Positions 7,051 through 14,045 of a stretch of DNA of 15,931 nucleotides are shown here, one piece after another (the stretch's first letter is position 1; each line of letters begins with the position of its first letter). The notes beneath the pieces are model-generated. The model ran no database searches and was not told the origin of the DNA. It was given only the letters and a program-made list of their open reading frames with translations. Location of the stretch: assembly GCA_020343555.1 (NCBI GenBank), contig CP070800.1, positions 1,704,847 to 1,720,777 on the forward strand, given 5' to 3'. This DNA is from Dehalococcoidales bacterium (GTDB lineage: Bacteria; Chloroflexota; Dehalococcoidia; Dehalococcoidales; UBA2162). The position numbers and the translations under genes were made by a program.

Positions 7051-8382
7051 ATGACGGAAGATATCGTACCCGAAAAACTGCGAGAAAAGATAAACAGATA
7101 CAGGGATGAAATCGAACAGAAACACGGCAAGTCCATAGACCAACTTTACGCCGAGAAACAAAAGCGTTTATACGAAGCCGTTACGCTGGGGACACCCGAC
7201 CGCATCCCGGTGGGTATACAGACCGGCGTTTTTTCCTGCCGGTGTGCCGGGATACCGTTATCAACCGAGTATTACGACCAGTTCGCCTACTGGGAAGCCT
7301 GCATCGACTCGGTCGTTGAATACGATCCAGATATGAGCGGCATGATGCTCATGGCACATTCAGGAGTGATAAACGAACTTCTTGGTACGCGTACTCAACG
7401 CTGGCCGGGGGGAAATCTCCCCGATGACGTCCCCTACCAGTTCGTTGAAGGTGAATACATGAAACCGGAGGAATACGACCTTTTTCTCTCAGATACCTCT
7501 GATTTTCTCCTCAGGTATTTTCTTCCCCGTTTGTACGGTTCGCTGGAACCCCTGGCGAAACTACCCCCGTTTCATAACTTGGCTCGCGGTGGTATGTTCG
7601 GCGGAATCATCGGAATCCTTGCCAGTCCTGAATTCCGCGAACTGGGAGAGAAGATAATCAAGGCGAATGAAGAACAGCAGAGAATGATGCAGATCATGAC
7701 GGGAATAGGCGCAATAGATACTCAACTTGGTTATCCGTCGCAGTTCGGGTTCGGCAGGGGAACCGGCGGTGCTCCGTTTGATGTTATTTCTGATTTCCTG
7801 AGGGGTATGCGCGGCGCGATGCTGGATATGTACCGCTGCCCTGATAAACTGCTGGCTGCCTGCGAAATGATACAGGAATGGCAGTTCGCCGAGGCTGAAC
7901 CGGCGGTACCTGATGCAAACGGTAACCCGCCGCGACTTTTCATGGCACTCCACAGGGGTTCGGACGGTTTCATGTCGAAGAAACAGTTTGAAAAGTTCTA
8001 CTGGCCCGGTTTAAAGAGATCTATTTTAAAGGCTGTCGAACTCGGCTACATAGTGGCTCCTGTCTTCGAGGGTATCTGGGATGACCGACTCGAGTACCTT
8101 TTCGAACTTCCCAGGGGAAAGGTGACGTTCTGGAATGAGAACACGGATATTTACAGGGCGAAAGAGGTGCTGGGCGACCACATGTGCATACAGGGCGGCG
8201 TTCCTCCCACGTTACTTCAAGCAGGCTCGACGCAGGATGTGGAGGAACACTGCAAGAAGCTGATGAAAGATATAGGTAAAGACGGCGGTCTCATCGTGTT
8301 CCCGACTTCCTCGATGGACTTCGCGAAACCGGAGAATGTCAGAACTATGGTAGAAACGGTTAAAAAGCATGGAGTGTATTAA
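7051..8382 (+). CDS. Uroporphyrinogen decarboxylase-fold (UroD-like) protein
   Basis: I chose ATG 7051, with GAGGAG about 10 nt upstream. The frame stays open back to a TTG at 6925, but those extra residues come from the repeat edge and look non-coding. The 443-residue protein keeps the UroD-family C-terminal pattern: F-E-K-F-Y-W-P-G-L-K-R (313-323), L-G-D-H-M-C-I-Q-G-G-V-P (374-385), the G-S-T-Q-D-V (392-397) cap, and a closing K-P-E-N-V-R-T-M-V-E (426-435) then G-V-Y. It does not look like HemE proper. It resembles the UroD-like proteins found with corrinoid methyltransferases and in anaerobic degradation clusters, but I do not see the His-x-Cys and late Cys zinc ligands of MtaA/CmuA-type enzymes: at those places it has F-E-G-I-W-D and P-T-S-S-M. 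The function is therefore open. No corrinoid-binding gene is nearby. Confidence 0.8.
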   Translation: MTEDIVPEKLREKINRYRDEIEQKHGKSIDQLYAEKQKRLYEAVTLGTPDRIPVGIQTGVFSCRCAGIPLSTEYYDQFAYWEACIDSVVEYDPDMSGMMLMAHSGVINELLGTRTQRWPGGNLPDDVPYQFVEGEYMKPEEYDLFLSDTSDFLLRYFLPRLYGSLEPLAKLPPFHNLARGGMFGGIIGILASPEFRELGEKIIKANEEQQRMMQIMTGIGAIDTQLGYPSQFGFGRGTGGAPFDVISDFLRGMRGAMLDMYRCPDKLLAACEMIQEWQFAEAEPAVPDANGNPPRLFMALHRGSDGFMSKKQFEKFYWPGLKRSILKAVELGYIVAPVFEGIWDDRLEYLFELPRGKVTFWNENTDIYRAKEVLGDHMCIQGGVPPTLLQAGSTQDVEEHCKKLMKDIGKDGGLIVFPTSSMDFAKPENVRTMVETVKKHGVY

Positions 8383-8473
8383 TAACGTTAGCAATAAATA
8401 AGAATAAGTAAGTTAGAGATGAATCCTGGTTATTTGATAGAGGACAGTAGTAAATTGATATCTTGTATCTTAT

Positions 8474-8502
8474 TTGATCTTTCCTGCAAAAACAGCTATA
8501 TC
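8474..8502 (+). promoter_or_regulatory. Possible sigma70 promoter for the enolase-superfamily gene
   Basis: TTGATC (8474-8479) and TATATC (8497-8502) are 17 nt apart in the gene-free stretch 8383-8549. Both boxes are imperfect in an AT-rich region, so this is tentative. I see no terminator hairpin after the UroD gene, and read-through is possible. Confidence 0.3.
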
Positions 8503-8549
8503 ATGAATTAGAGTTACTCGATCAAATTATAAAGGAGGAAAAGGAGAAA

Positions 8550-9701
8550 ATGAAGATTACCCAGGTAGAATGTGTACCCCTTAGTCTGCCCAGCAGCCGT
8601 GGCAGGACAAACAATGTGCTTATGGTGAAAATACACACCGACGAGGGTATCACTGGGATTGGTGACGGTGGTGGCGTGAACCAGGATATCGTTACCGCCA
8701 TGGTAAATTCATGGAAGCCATTCCTTATCGGCGCCAATCCCCTGGACAGGGGCGTGATCATGTCCAGGCTTAGCATGTTTATTCGCTCCGTCTGGGGTCC
8801 ATCGTACCCGGCTGCAGTCGCAACCGTTGACTTTGCTCTGTGGGACCTGGTTGGTAAAATAATGAACCAGCCGGTCTACCAGCTTCTAGGTGGTAAAGCC
8901 GTCGACAAACTCCGTTTTGAATATTATGTTGTTCCGGATTCTTCGCCCGATGGTGTAGAAAAGGCGCTGACGCTTTCTGAAGAACTGGTAGACGGTGGTG
9001 TTACCTGTCTGGGCATTAAGTCAACAGGATTCGGTGGAAATCGCTCTTTGGATGCAGATGTCGCTACCATACAGGCGGTAGCTAAAAAATTCGGGGACAA
9101 AGCCGAGGTAGCGTATGACGCTAATGCCAGTCTGGATTATTATGAAGCACTGCAGCTTGGTCGTGCAGTAGATGACTTCAATATGTTTAAGTATGAACAG
9201 CCGGTAGTCACGTCAGACATCGAAGGTCTAGCAGCGCTGCGTAGTGCTCTGAAGACACCGATATGTTCTCATGAATCCAGTGTTCTCGTTACCGGTCTGG
9301 TGGAGTGCATTAAAAAGAACGCTGTCGATATCCTGGGTACCAAGCTGGTGTCGGCTGGCGGTATTACAGAAGGATTGAGGTGGGGAGCCATCGCCAAGGA
9401 ATCCAATTTGGGGATATATTGCGGTGCCATGAACGGACCATGGGAGGCAGCCGCCCAGGCACACTGGCTCTGCACGGATGCCGCCTACGGCAAACAGGCC
9501 CACGCTAATTACTACCCCTTGATGATGTATGGTACCCTTGATACAACCAAACCCGTCGATGTCGACATCATCAAGAATCCGATGGTATACAAAGATGGTT
9601 ACTTTTACCCACCTGATGGACCGGGACTTGGGTTGGAGTTAAACGAAGAAGCCGTGCCCAGGTACCTGACCGAAGGTAAGAGTATCGTTACCGTAGAGTA
9701 G
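8550..9701 (+). CDS. Enolase-superfamily enzyme (mandelate racemase/muconate-lactonizing type)
   Basis: This 383-residue protein has the two-domain enolase-superfamily layout: a capping domain to about residue 120, then a TIM barrel. Such enzymes take a proton from the carbon next to a carboxylate, which is held by Mg2+. Ligands seen are Asp190 in V-A-Y-D-A-N, Glu216 in K-Y-E-Q-P and, at the third site, H-E-S (241-243), where relatives usually have D-E-S or G-E-N. Lys157 in L-G-I-K-S-T fits the strand-2 base; Lys265 in G-T-K-L-V-S-A-G-G fits the strand-6 lysine of the MLE subgroup, so the pair argues for MLE-like rather than mandelate racemase chemistry. The first Lys of the usual K-x-K is Gly155. 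Two purine-rich ribosome sites (8531-8546) precede ATG 8550. The substrate is unknown; a cycloisomerase, racemase or dehydratase of an organic acid is possible. Confidence 0.88.
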   Translation: MKITQVECVPLSLPSSRGRTNNVLMVKIHTDEGITGIGDGGGVNQDIVTAMVNSWKPFLIGANPLDRGVIMSRLSMFIRSVWGPSYPAAVATVDFALWDLVGKIMNQPVYQLLGGKAVDKLRFEYYVVPDSSPDGVEKALTLSEELVDGGVTCLGIKSTGFGGNRSLDADVATIQAVAKKFGDKAEVAYDANASLDYYEALQLGRAVDDFNMFKYEQPVVTSDIEGLAALRSALKTPICSHESSVLVTGLVECIKKNAVDILGTKLVSAGGITEGLRWGAIAKESNLGIYCGAMNGPWEAAAQAHWLCTDAAYGKQAHANYYPLMMYGTLDTTKPVDVDIIKNPMVYKDGYFYPPDGPGLGLELNEEAVPRYLTEGKSIVTVE

Positions 9702-9871
9702 AAACCAAAGAGTACCAGTACCACTGTAACCCGATAATTCGGTACATGGATAACGAACATAAGTACAACCTTTAAAGCGGGAATTATATTTTGGAGTAAT
9801 CCGGGAAACAGAAAGAATTATCGTCGTTATACGCCAAGCGAATGTCGTTGTGATAATAAGCGAAGAACTTA

Positions 9872-9900
9872 AAGGGCAGAGCTTTTTAAACTCTGCCCTT
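9872..9900. terminator. Bidirectional hairpin terminator between convergent genes
   Basis: AAGGGCAGAG (9872-9881) and CTCTGCCCTT (9891-9900) form a perfect 10-bp stem around a 9-nt loop. It lies between the enolase-superfamily gene (ends 9701) and the minus-strand operon (ends 9957), where a shared terminator is expected. The U-tracts outside the stem are short. The rest of 9702-9956 holds nothing else I can support. Confidence 0.7.
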
Positions 9901-9956
9901 GACTTATTAGTCTAAGAGACGAAAAAATTTTTACAAGAAAAGGTACAAACGCTGGG

Positions 9957-11159
9957 TTATAGAATAACGCCCTGGTCTTTGAACTGTGCGATGTCATCCC
10001 AGGTGTATCCCAGTTCCAGGATAATCTCTTCGTTGTGCTGGCCGAGCTCGGGGCAGGTATCGCGTATTGAAGCCGGGTTATCGCTGAATTTTACTGGCGT
10101 TGCAAGCAGCTTTATGGTTCCAGCATTGGGATGCTCGACATCGACAAAGAAATCATTTGCCAGGGCCTGGGGATCGGTGACTACTTCCATAGGCGTCTGG
10201 ACCCGTCCGTATATGCAGTTGTTTTCCTTGAACCTCTGCTCCCAGTCAGCCATAGTCCTGGTAGCGAGGATATTTTCAATAATTTGTATCAGTTCCTGGC
10301 AGTTGTCCCTGCGGGTCTCCATGTCACGGAAACGCGGATCGTTTTCCAGTTCCGGTCTTTCTATCGCCCTGCAGAATCCCGGCCAGGCCGGATCAGGCTG
10401 AAGCATTGCCATCCAGAACCAACGGTTATCCTTGGTACGGTAGCTGTTCCATACCGGATTTTGGGCTTTGGTACGATCATGTTTGACGGGTTCATTACCA
10501 CCCAGAGCACCCTGGATATCCACAGCAAGACTCCATACGGCAGTATGATACAGGGAAACTTCAACTTCTTGGCCTTTGCCCGTCTTTTCCCTGTTCAGGA
10601 GTGCGGCGCAGACAGCGCTCACAATATGAGCTCCTGCAGTACTGTCTATCATACCGACACGCTGCGGTGCCGGAGGAGTGCCCGGTTCGCCTATCATATG
10701 CATCATCCCCGAACGTGCCCATCCTGCCGTGAAATCGTAGCCTCTTTCATCCCTGTCCGGTCCTACCGCTCCATAGCCACTTACGAAGGCGTAGATAAGC
10801 CTGGGGTTGATCTTCCGAAGCGTTTCGTAGTCGAGTTTCAGATTTTTTACCGAGCTGCGTTTATAGTTGGACATGAAAACATCCACTTTCTCGATCAGCT
10901 TGTAGACGATCTCTCTGCCAGATTCTTTTGTCAGGTCCAGTGCCATTGCTTTTTTGTTACGGTTCAGCACCTGCATAACCCAATTGATCTTGCCGGTATC
11001 AATACTCTGGGCTCTTCTCAGTCCCCGGTGCATTTCGCCAGTGAGAGCTTCGAGTTTTATGACATCAGCCCCCCAGTCAGCCATAGTTGAACTTGCTGCC
11101 GGTATGGCTACGATCTGCCCCATGGATAATACTTTAATTCCTTCAAGGATGCCTGACAT
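9957..11159 (-). CDS. Class III CoA-transferase (CaiB/BaiF family)
   Basis: The protein starts M-S-G-I-L-E-G-I-K-V-L-S, the usual opening of family III CoA-transferases, which move CoA between carboxylic acids through an aspartyl-CoA anhydride. I chose ATG 11159 (400 residues) because GGGGG lies about 9 nt before it. The in-frame ATG at 11168 overlaps the stop of the preceding gene (ATGA) and is the alternative, giving 403 residues. The nucleophile is probably Asp172 in G-M-I-D-S-T-A-G. The nearby E-P-G-T-P-P-A-P and the T-G-K-G-Q-E-V-E-V-S-L motif are also typical, as is M-A-D-W-G-A-D-V-I-K-L-E near the N-terminus. As the last gene of an operon encoding a Bcr/dehydratase-type system, it probably activates the substrate to its CoA thioester or recycles CoA from the product. 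The acid used cannot be told. Confidence 0.92.
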   Translation of the reverse strand: MSGILEGIKVLSMGQIVAIPAASSTMADWGADVIKLEALTGEMHRGLRRAQSIDTGKINWVMQVLNRNKKAMALDLTKESGREIVYKLIEKVDVFMSNYKRSSVKNLKLDYETLRKINPRLIYAFVSGYGAVGPDRDERGYDFTAGWARSGMMHMIGEPGTPPAPQRVGMIDSTAGAHIVSAVCAALLNREKTGKGQEVEVSLYHTAVWSLAVDIQGALGGNEPVKHDRTKAQNPVWNSYRTKDNRWFWMAMLQPDPAWPGFCRAIERPELENDPRFRDMETRRDNCQELIQIIENILATRTMADWEQRFKENNCIYGRVQTPMEVVTDPQALANDFFVDVEHPNAGTIKLLATPVKFSDNPASIRDTCPELGQHNEEIILELGYTWDDIAQFKDQGVIL

Positions 11160-11164
11160 ATTCA

Positions 11165-11950
11165 TCATCCCCCTTTTTTGAATTCTTCTTCAGCAATTAT
11201 CGCTGCACCATAGGCGTTCACAATTTGAGGTTGAGGAGGTATCAGTAAAGAAATTCCAAGACTTTCCTCTAATTTCGCTATCAACCCGATATTTAGACCG
11301 CCGCCGCCACTGATAACACACTTTTCGTCCATGCCGACCCTGTCAACAAGCGTTGCAATCTTATCAGCCAGCGCCTTATGGATACCGCCAAGGATATCTT
11401 CTTTCAAAGCACCTTCGGCAACTCTCGAGACGGCTTCTGATTCGCCGAAAACGGCGCATCCCGTGGTAAAGGTGACGGGATTTTCGGATTTTACCGAGAG
11501 GGGACCTACTTCGTCAAGTTCTACCTGGAGAACGTTGGCGACAATATCAAGAAAACTTCCGCTGCCGGCAGCACATTTCTCACTGACCACGAAGTTGACC
11601 ACCCGGCCCTTTTCGCTGATCTTGATTACCTGGGTGAACTGTCCCTGGACATCGATAACCGTTCTCGCTGCCGGGAAGATGCGGTTTATCCCCCTGGCAC
11701 AACAACGCATATCAGTTACCTGCCCGTCACCAAACGGGATGTCATTGTTGCTATGACCTGTTGTTATCGTACCGGTAATTTCGTCCTGTGCAAGGTTTGC
11801 CTTTGCCTGGAGTTCTTCTCTCAAGGTCAGAGCTGTCTGCCTGTAGTTTATGCCGGACTGCAGGATATGATACACGGACAGTGTTCCGTCTTCAGTAATG
11901 ACACCTTTACTGGTGCACGAGCCTATATCGATGCCCATAAACCAGGCCAT
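11165..11950 (-). CDS. BadF/BadG-type activator ATPase with altered DIGGQD motif
   Basis: I chose ATG 11950, giving M-A-W-F-M-G-I-D-I-G, with AGGAG about 8 nt upstream; the ATG at 11965 is a poorer choice. It starts one base after the stop of the preceding ATPase gene. The 261-residue protein belongs to the ASKHA-fold activators of 2-hydroxyacyl-CoA dehydratases and benzoyl-CoA reductases, which use ATP to push an electron from a [4Fe-4S] cluster shared by two subunits. The cluster cysteines are present: Cys126 in K-C-A-A-G-S-G and Cys165 in T-G-C-A-V-F-G-E, 39 apart as in HgdC. The phosphate motif G-I-D-I-G-S-C-T-S-K is kept, but the usual D-I-G-G-Q-D is D-V-Q-G-Q-F (100-105), so it has lost one Asp. 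It may be the less active partner of a heterodimer, as BcrA/BcrD form. Confidence 0.88.
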   Translation of the reverse strand: MAWFMGIDIGSCTSKGVITEDGTLSVYHILQSGINYRQTALTLREELQAKANLAQDEITGTITTGHSNNDIPFGDGQVTDMRCCARGINRIFPAARTVIDVQGQFTQVIKISEKGRVVNFVVSEKCAAGSGSFLDIVANVLQVELDEVGPLSVKSENPVTFTTGCAVFGESEAVSRVAEGALKEDILGGIHKALADKIATLVDRVGMDEKCVISGGGGLNIGLIAKLEESLGISLLIPPQPQIVNAYGAAIIAEEEFKKGG

Positions 11951-11951
11951 T

Positions 11952-12806
11952 TCACTTCTCCTCATTGAAAAAGGTGGCTTCTCCCAGTTGCCTCTTTCCG
12001 GTCCTGACAGGTTTACCTTCAGCCAGCGCTTTCATGGTCATATCTTTTGCCAGCAGAGCGGCTCCTGCTGCACCGGTAAGTAAGGGCTCTTCGGGAACGT
12101 AAACCTCATATCCCAGGTTTTCCTCCAGTGCCCTGACTACACCGGCGTTCTTTGCCACTCCCCCTGTAAATACCACCTCAGGCTCTACCTTCAATTTTTG
12201 AACCATCCTGGATACGCGGCCTGCTACGGCATCATGGAGTCCGGCAACAATATCTTCTATCGGCACCCCTGCGGATAGATGGGCTATCACTTCCTGCCGG
12301 GCAAAAATGGTGCAGGTGCTGCTGATGGAGACTTTGTTCGTCGATTTCAAAGATATATCTCCAAGGTCTTCTATATTTAGACCGAGAGTATCAGAGAAAA
12401 CTTCCAGAAATCTGCCGGTTCCGGCTGCGCAGCGATCATTCATCACGAAATCGACCAGTTTTCCGTCTTTAATCTTCAAACCCTTGGAATCCTGCCCGCC
12501 GATATCGATAGCCAACCTAACAGCAGGTAGAATACTCGATACACCCCTGGTATGGCAGGTAAGTTCCGTAATCTGACGGTCTGCAAAGGGAACGTTGATC
12601 CTCCCGTAACCGGTTGCGATTACGTATGTTATTTCATCGATGGAGAGACCAGCCTGATCGAGTGCATCCTCCATTATCTGGTTGGCTAAACGCCGATGCT
12701 CAGCCCCGGTGTGACGTATCACGCTGGCATGAACCTTCTCTTCTTCATCCATTACCACCAGTTTGGTCATGGTAGAACCCAGGTCGATTCCGGCAAAATA
12801 GGGAAT
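11952..12806 (-). CDS. BadF/BadG-type activator ATPase, probable ATT start
   Basis: The N-terminal ATPase motif G-I-D-L-G-S-T-M-T-K begins upstream of the first in-frame ATG (12770, which is the M in G-S-T-M-T-K), so that ATG cannot be the start. Back to an in-frame TGA there is no ATG, GTG or TTG. An ATT at 12806 lies 7 nt after AGAGAGG (12820-12814) and gives P-Y-F-A-G-I-D-L-G-S-T after the initiator, the usual N-terminus of the family. With this start the protein has 284 residues, and its cluster cysteines fall at Cys126 (R-C-A-A-G-T-G) and Cys165 (S-T-C-T-I-F), close to 127 and 166 of HgdC. D-I-G-G-Q-D-S-K (101-108) is canonical. With its neighbour it probably forms the gamma/delta pair that powers electron transfer to the two FeS subunits. 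It follows the 390-residue subunit by 35 nt. Confidence 0.9.
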   Translation of the reverse strand: MPYFAGIDLGSTMTKLVVMDEEEKVHASVIRHTGAEHRRLANQIMEDALDQAGLSIDEITYVIATGYGRINVPFADRQITELTCHTRGVSSILPAVRLAIDIGGQDSKGLKIKDGKLVDFVMNDRCAAGTGRFLEVFSDTLGLNIEDLGDISLKSTNKVSISSTCTIFARQEVIAHLSAGVPIEDIVAGLHDAVAGRVSRMVQKLKVEPEVVFTGGVAKNAGVVRALEENLGYEVYVPEEPLLTGAAGAALLAKDMTMKALAEGKPVRTGKRQLGEATFFNEEK

Positions 12807-12841
12807 AGTCTTACCTCTCTTCCGGCTAAAGGTAAAGATTT

Positions 12842-14014
12842 CTAGCCAATAATTTCAGTAAAAGCTTGAATCCTGGTCATCAAAGGTCCGAGTGCAGCCT
12901 TGCTGTAATCATGCTCCAGGTATATGTTCGGTAGTCCTATGCTGTCAAGGTAATCTTTTATCTGCGGTACTTCGTAGCCATGGCTGTCGCAATATCGCAG
13001 CGCCTGGAGGATCACTCCGTTCACATTCCAGTCCCTGGCAAAATCACCGATATAGCCGAACCTTGTTTCCAGGTCTGCATTATAGCCTTTCGTCGTTCCG
13101 TCGACATTCGAGTCACGTAATGTACGGGGGCACTTAATATTTTCAAGGTAGTGATATGCCAGCCCGTCCAGGGGATCGTCAGTAAGAGGAACATCGGGAA
13201 AGAAAGCTCGACTTCCCACGCAGGTGTCATCCATGACCACACTGGCATCAAGGCCCTCGATCATCTCGATAAAGGCCGTGTCGTCGATCACCGGGCCCCA
13301 GACCAGCAGCCTGGCCGGTTTCTCCGGTACAGGATTTTCACGATTTTGAATCTCGGCAAGAACTTCCCGCAATAAAGTGTTTCCTTCTTCAACTGGAAGA
13401 CTCATCAAAGCCTTCATGATCTGGAGGATCTCCGTACCGGATATCAGGGGCGGATCCGATTTTTTCAGGTCGTACAGTTCCCGTACCAGTCTTCGCTGTT
13501 CATTATGTTTTTCTATGGATTGCCGAAGCTTATCCCGGGACATTTCCCTTCCGGTAAAGGATTCCAGGGATTTTTGAAATTCAACCAGCAACTCCTTAAG
13601 TCGCTCCCGCGAATTCTCACGATTGGTATGAGGTATATCGATATAGTGGGAATATGGAGTCTTTACTGCGACGTCCCATAAATGGGCTGTCCTGGCGCCC
13701 ACATCGCAGATATGAGCCATTACCACCCCATCCAGAAAATCATATCTGCCTTTTAACCCGAGGTCCAGGATACTGCGAAGAAAAGGGCACACGATTGAAG
13801 GCATGTAATCATCGGCATCGGTGATCGGTTCATCCATATCTCCGAAAATCCGGTAAGGGACCATATCGAAGGCTGTTATCATCTCCAGGATCGGATAAAT
13901 ACAGAGATACCCGATCACCGGCTTTCCCTCTGCCTTCAGTTCTTTGACTCGTTGCGACCTGTTCTGACAGATATCTTTAACTCTACTCAATCCTGTGGCT
14001 GTCACTCCGGTCAT
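12842..14014 (-). CDS. 2-hydroxyacyl-CoA dehydratase/benzoyl-CoA reductase FeS subunit (BcrC/HgdB-like)
   Basis: AAAGGAG lies 6 nt before ATG 14014. The 390-residue protein has the typical cysteine pattern of the dehydratase D-component family: Cys38 in I-G-Y-L-C-I-Y, Cys76 in S-I-V-C-P-F-L-R, Cys103 in A-H-I-C-D-V-G-A-R and Cys342 in L-R-Y-C-D-S-H-G-Y-E. It also has Y-D-F-L-D-G-V-V and the late I-G-L-P-N-I-Y-L-E-H-D-Y. Three of the cysteines probably hold the [4Fe-4S] cluster; I favour 38, 103 and 342, by analogy. Its size fits BcrC, the smaller FeS subunit of benzoyl-CoA reductase (about 386 residues in Thauera as I recall). It lies 31 nt after the 460-residue subunit. Dearomatising reductase and hydroxyacyl-CoA dehydratase share this fold, and sequence by eye cannot separate them. 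Confidence 0.9.
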   Translation of the reverse strand: MTGVTATGLSRVKDICQNRSQRVKELKAEGKPVIGYLCIYPILEMITAFDMVPYRIFGDMDEPITDADDYMPSIVCPFLRSILDLGLKGRYDFLDGVVMAHICDVGARTAHLWDVAVKTPYSHYIDIPHTNRENSRERLKELLVEFQKSLESFTGREMSRDKLRQSIEKHNEQRRLVRELYDLKKSDPPLISGTEILQIMKALMSLPVEEGNTLLREVLAEIQNRENPVPEKPARLLVWGPVIDDTAFIEMIEGLDASVVMDDTCVGSRAFFPDVPLTDDPLDGLAYHYLENIKCPRTLRDSNVDGTTKGYNADLETRFGYIGDFARDWNVNGVILQALRYCDSHGYEVPQIKDYLDSIGLPNIYLEHDYSKAALGPLMTRIQAFTEIIG

Positions 14015-14045
14015 TAAATTCTCCTTTGTGCTACCTCCGGCTGTT

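Noticed and set aside
9726..9745. Small hairpin CCGA-TAAT-TCGG with outer GTA/TAC pairing after the enolase-superfamily gene
   Set aside because: The stem is short and interrupted and has no U-tract; the stronger hairpin at 9872-9900 explains termination.
10131..11090. 319-residue plus-strand ORF
   Set aside because: It is the antisense of the CoA-transferase gene, whose motifs and length are clear; the plus-strand translation shows no family features.
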